Shown here: one piece after another, positions 4,581-5,656 of the stretch
Position numbering within the stretch: the first letter of the stretch is position 1
How the letters are laid out: every line of letters begins with the position of its first letter
NCBI GenBank assembly: GCA_040275425.1
Contig: JBEOKB010000282.1
Coordinates: 1 to 5,656, forward strand
DNA length: 5,656 nucleotides
Direction: 5' to 3'
From: Pinisolibacter sp040275425
GTDB taxonomy: Bacteria; Pseudomonadota; Alphaproteobacteria; Rhizobiales; Ancalomicrobiaceae
Program-made: the position numbers and the translations under genes
Notes under the pieces: generated by a model
Databases searched by the model: none
The model's input: only the letters and a program-made list of their open reading frames with translations
Told to the model about the DNA's origin: nothing

Positions 4581-5656
4581 ATGTCGATCAGAACCGTGTC
4601 GCGCCTGCTGGTGGCCGCCTCGATCGGTCTCTTCGTTGCCGCGTGTCAGGACGACATGCGCTCCGGTCTCGGCGGTAGCACCAAGCATCTCGCTCCACTC
4701 AAGCCCGACGTGCTCGCCCTGATGGAGACCAAGGGCATGCGCAAGGAGGACCCGATCCTCGTGCGCGCGTTCAAGGAAGAGAAGACCCTCGAGATCTGGA
4801 AGCGCGACAAGAGCGGCCGTTTCGCCCTGCTCAAGTCCTATCCGCTCTGCACCACCGGCGGCGTTCCCGGTCCGAAGATCAGGGAGGGCGACAAGCAGTC
4901 GCCCGAGGGGTTCTACACGGTCACTCCCGGCCGCATGAACCCCAACTCGCAGTTCTATCTCTCCTACGACATCGGCTATCCCAACGCCTTCGATCGCGCC
5001 TTCGGCCGCACCGGCGCCGCCATCATGGTTCACGGCGGCTGCACCGGCTCGGCCGGCTGCTTCATCGGCACCGACGAGCAGATCTCCGAGATCTACGCTC
5101 TCGCCCGCGAGGCCTTCTCCGGCGGTCAGAAGTCGTTTCAGGTCCAGGCCTACCCCTTCCGCATGACCGCGGAGAATCTGGCCAGGCACCGCAAGAGCCC
5201 GCATCTCGCGTTCTGGAAGAACATCAAGCAGGGCCACGACCACTTCGAGGTGACGAAGCTCGAGCCCAAGGTCGACGTCTGCGATCGCAAGTACGTCTTC
5301 GACGCCCGCACCACCGACCCGAATTCCACCACCTTCAACCCGACCGGCGCCTGCCCGACCTACGACGTCCCGCACGAGATCTCCTCCGCCGTCGCCCAGA
5401 AGGCGAACGACGACGAGAAGGCCTTCAAGGTCGCCGTCGCCGAGATCGAGGACAAGGACCGCAAGGATCACGAGCGCGCCGTCGCCGACGCGCAGGAGAA
5501 GGCCAAGCCGCAGCCCGGGTCGCAGGTCGCCTCGTGGCTCGGCGGCGGCTCGAGCCAGAGCGAGGTCGTCGCCCTCGCCCAACCGGTCGCCGTCGACGTG
5601 CCGCTGCCGCGTCCCTCGCCGCTCGGCGCGCCGATCGCCGTGGCCATGGCCACCGA
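4581..5656 (+). CDS. Putative lipoprotein L,D-transpeptidase (YafK/YkuD type), 3' end outside the window
   Basis: At least 358 residues are present, and the gene runs off the right edge without a stop. Proteins of this family are periplasmic cysteine transpeptidases that cross-link peptidoglycan stems or attach or detach proteins at meso-diaminopimelate. The N-terminus is a signal peptide (R4, R8, hydrophobic 9-21) ending in the lipobox VAAC, with C22 as the likely lipidated residue; Q23 at +2 does not favour inner-membrane retention. The catalytic domain covers about 55-195. It includes C90 in YPLCTTGG, GDKQSPEG (103-110), and the active-site block VHGGCTGSAGC (150-160) with H151 and probable nucleophile C160. 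This arrangement resembles YafK (DpaA) more than the classic ErfK group. Beyond about 264 there is a charged Ala/Lys/Glu/Asp-rich stretch (about 270-310, helical or coiled) and then a Ser/Gly and Pro-rich segment. C234 and C258 could form a disulfide. The ATG at 4581 follows GGGTGG (4571-4576). The substrate is not known. Confidence 0.88.
   Translation, partial: MSIRTVSRLLVAASIGLFVAACQDDMRSGLGGSTKHLAPLKPDVLALMETKGMRKEDPILVRAFKEEKTLEIWKRDKSGRFALLKSYPLCTTGGVPGPKIREGDKQSPEGFYTVTPGRMNPNSQFYLSYDIGYPNAFDRAFGRTGAAIMVHGGCTGSAGCFIGTDEQISEIYALAREAFSGGQKSFQVQAYPFRMTAENLARHRKSPHLAFWKNIKQGHDHFEVTKLEPKVDVCDRKYVFDARTTDPNSTTFNPTGACPTYDVPHEISSAVAQKANDDEKAFKVAVAEIEDKDRKDHERAVADAQEKAKPQPGSQVASWLGGGSSQSEVVALAQPVAVDVPLPRPSPLGAPIAVAMAT

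Noticed and set aside
4577..4678. Alternative ATG at 4577, four bases before the transpeptidase start
   Set aside because: It is in a different frame and yields a short Arg-rich peptide ending at 4678. The ATG at 4581 gives a signal peptide, lipobox and catalytic domain.
4263..5582. A 439-codon open frame on the minus strand opposite the transpeptidase gene
   Set aside because: It runs across the promoter and leader, and opposite a clear transpeptidase with signal peptide and active site. Its composition is that of an antisense shadow.
1..5656. Search for CRISPR repeats, tandem repeats, insertion sequence ends, tRNA genes, a dif site and defence or toxin-antitoxin genes
   Set aside because: None was seen by eye on either strand. 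The window is explained by core genes and their control regions.

Overview
The window looks like a stretch of core chromosome from a high-GC alphaproteobacterium, most likely of the order Hyphomicrobiales (Rhizobiales). Three things suggest this: the very GC-rich codon third positions; the gene order, with aroK-aroB divergent from a small membrane protein gene followed by xerD, accA and an L,D-transpeptidase gene; and the CTTGAC-type -35 elements. The gene order match rests on recalled family knowledge, and the genus cannot be named from the sequence alone.

Left part, minus strand (109-1838): aroK (shikimate kinase) and aroB (3-dehydroquinate synthase) form a tight operon. The aroK stop and aroB start overlap in ATGA, and a 16-bp hairpin terminator lies just beyond aroB at 50-84. 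The two genes encode non-consecutive steps of the shikimate pathway: AroB makes the ring precursor, and AroK later phosphorylates shikimate.

Middle, plus strand (2024-4299): a 48-residue single-membrane-span protein of unknown function lies just upstream of xerD, the tyrosine recombinase for chromosome dimer resolution. After a 213-bp gap carrying a candidate promoter comes accA, the carboxyltransferase alpha subunit of acetyl-CoA carboxylase, which commits acetyl-CoA to fatty acid synthesis. The short divergent region at 1839-2023 serves both arms.

Right part, plus strand (4300-5656): a small hairpin with a T-run ends accA. It runs directly into a good sigma70-type promoter (TTGCCG, 17 bp, TACAAT), which is followed by a roughly 215-nt hairpin-rich leader. 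The leader precedes a putative lipoprotein L,D-transpeptidase of the YafK/YkuD type with a long charged and proline-rich C-terminal extension; this gene runs off the right edge.

All recognisable proteins keep their catalytic residues and have normal lengths. I see no insertion sequence, CRISPR array, tRNA, rRNA, phage gene or defence cassette. This is an ordinary housekeeping region. The points most worth a second look are the small membrane protein, the structured leader, and the C-terminal extension of the transpeptidase.
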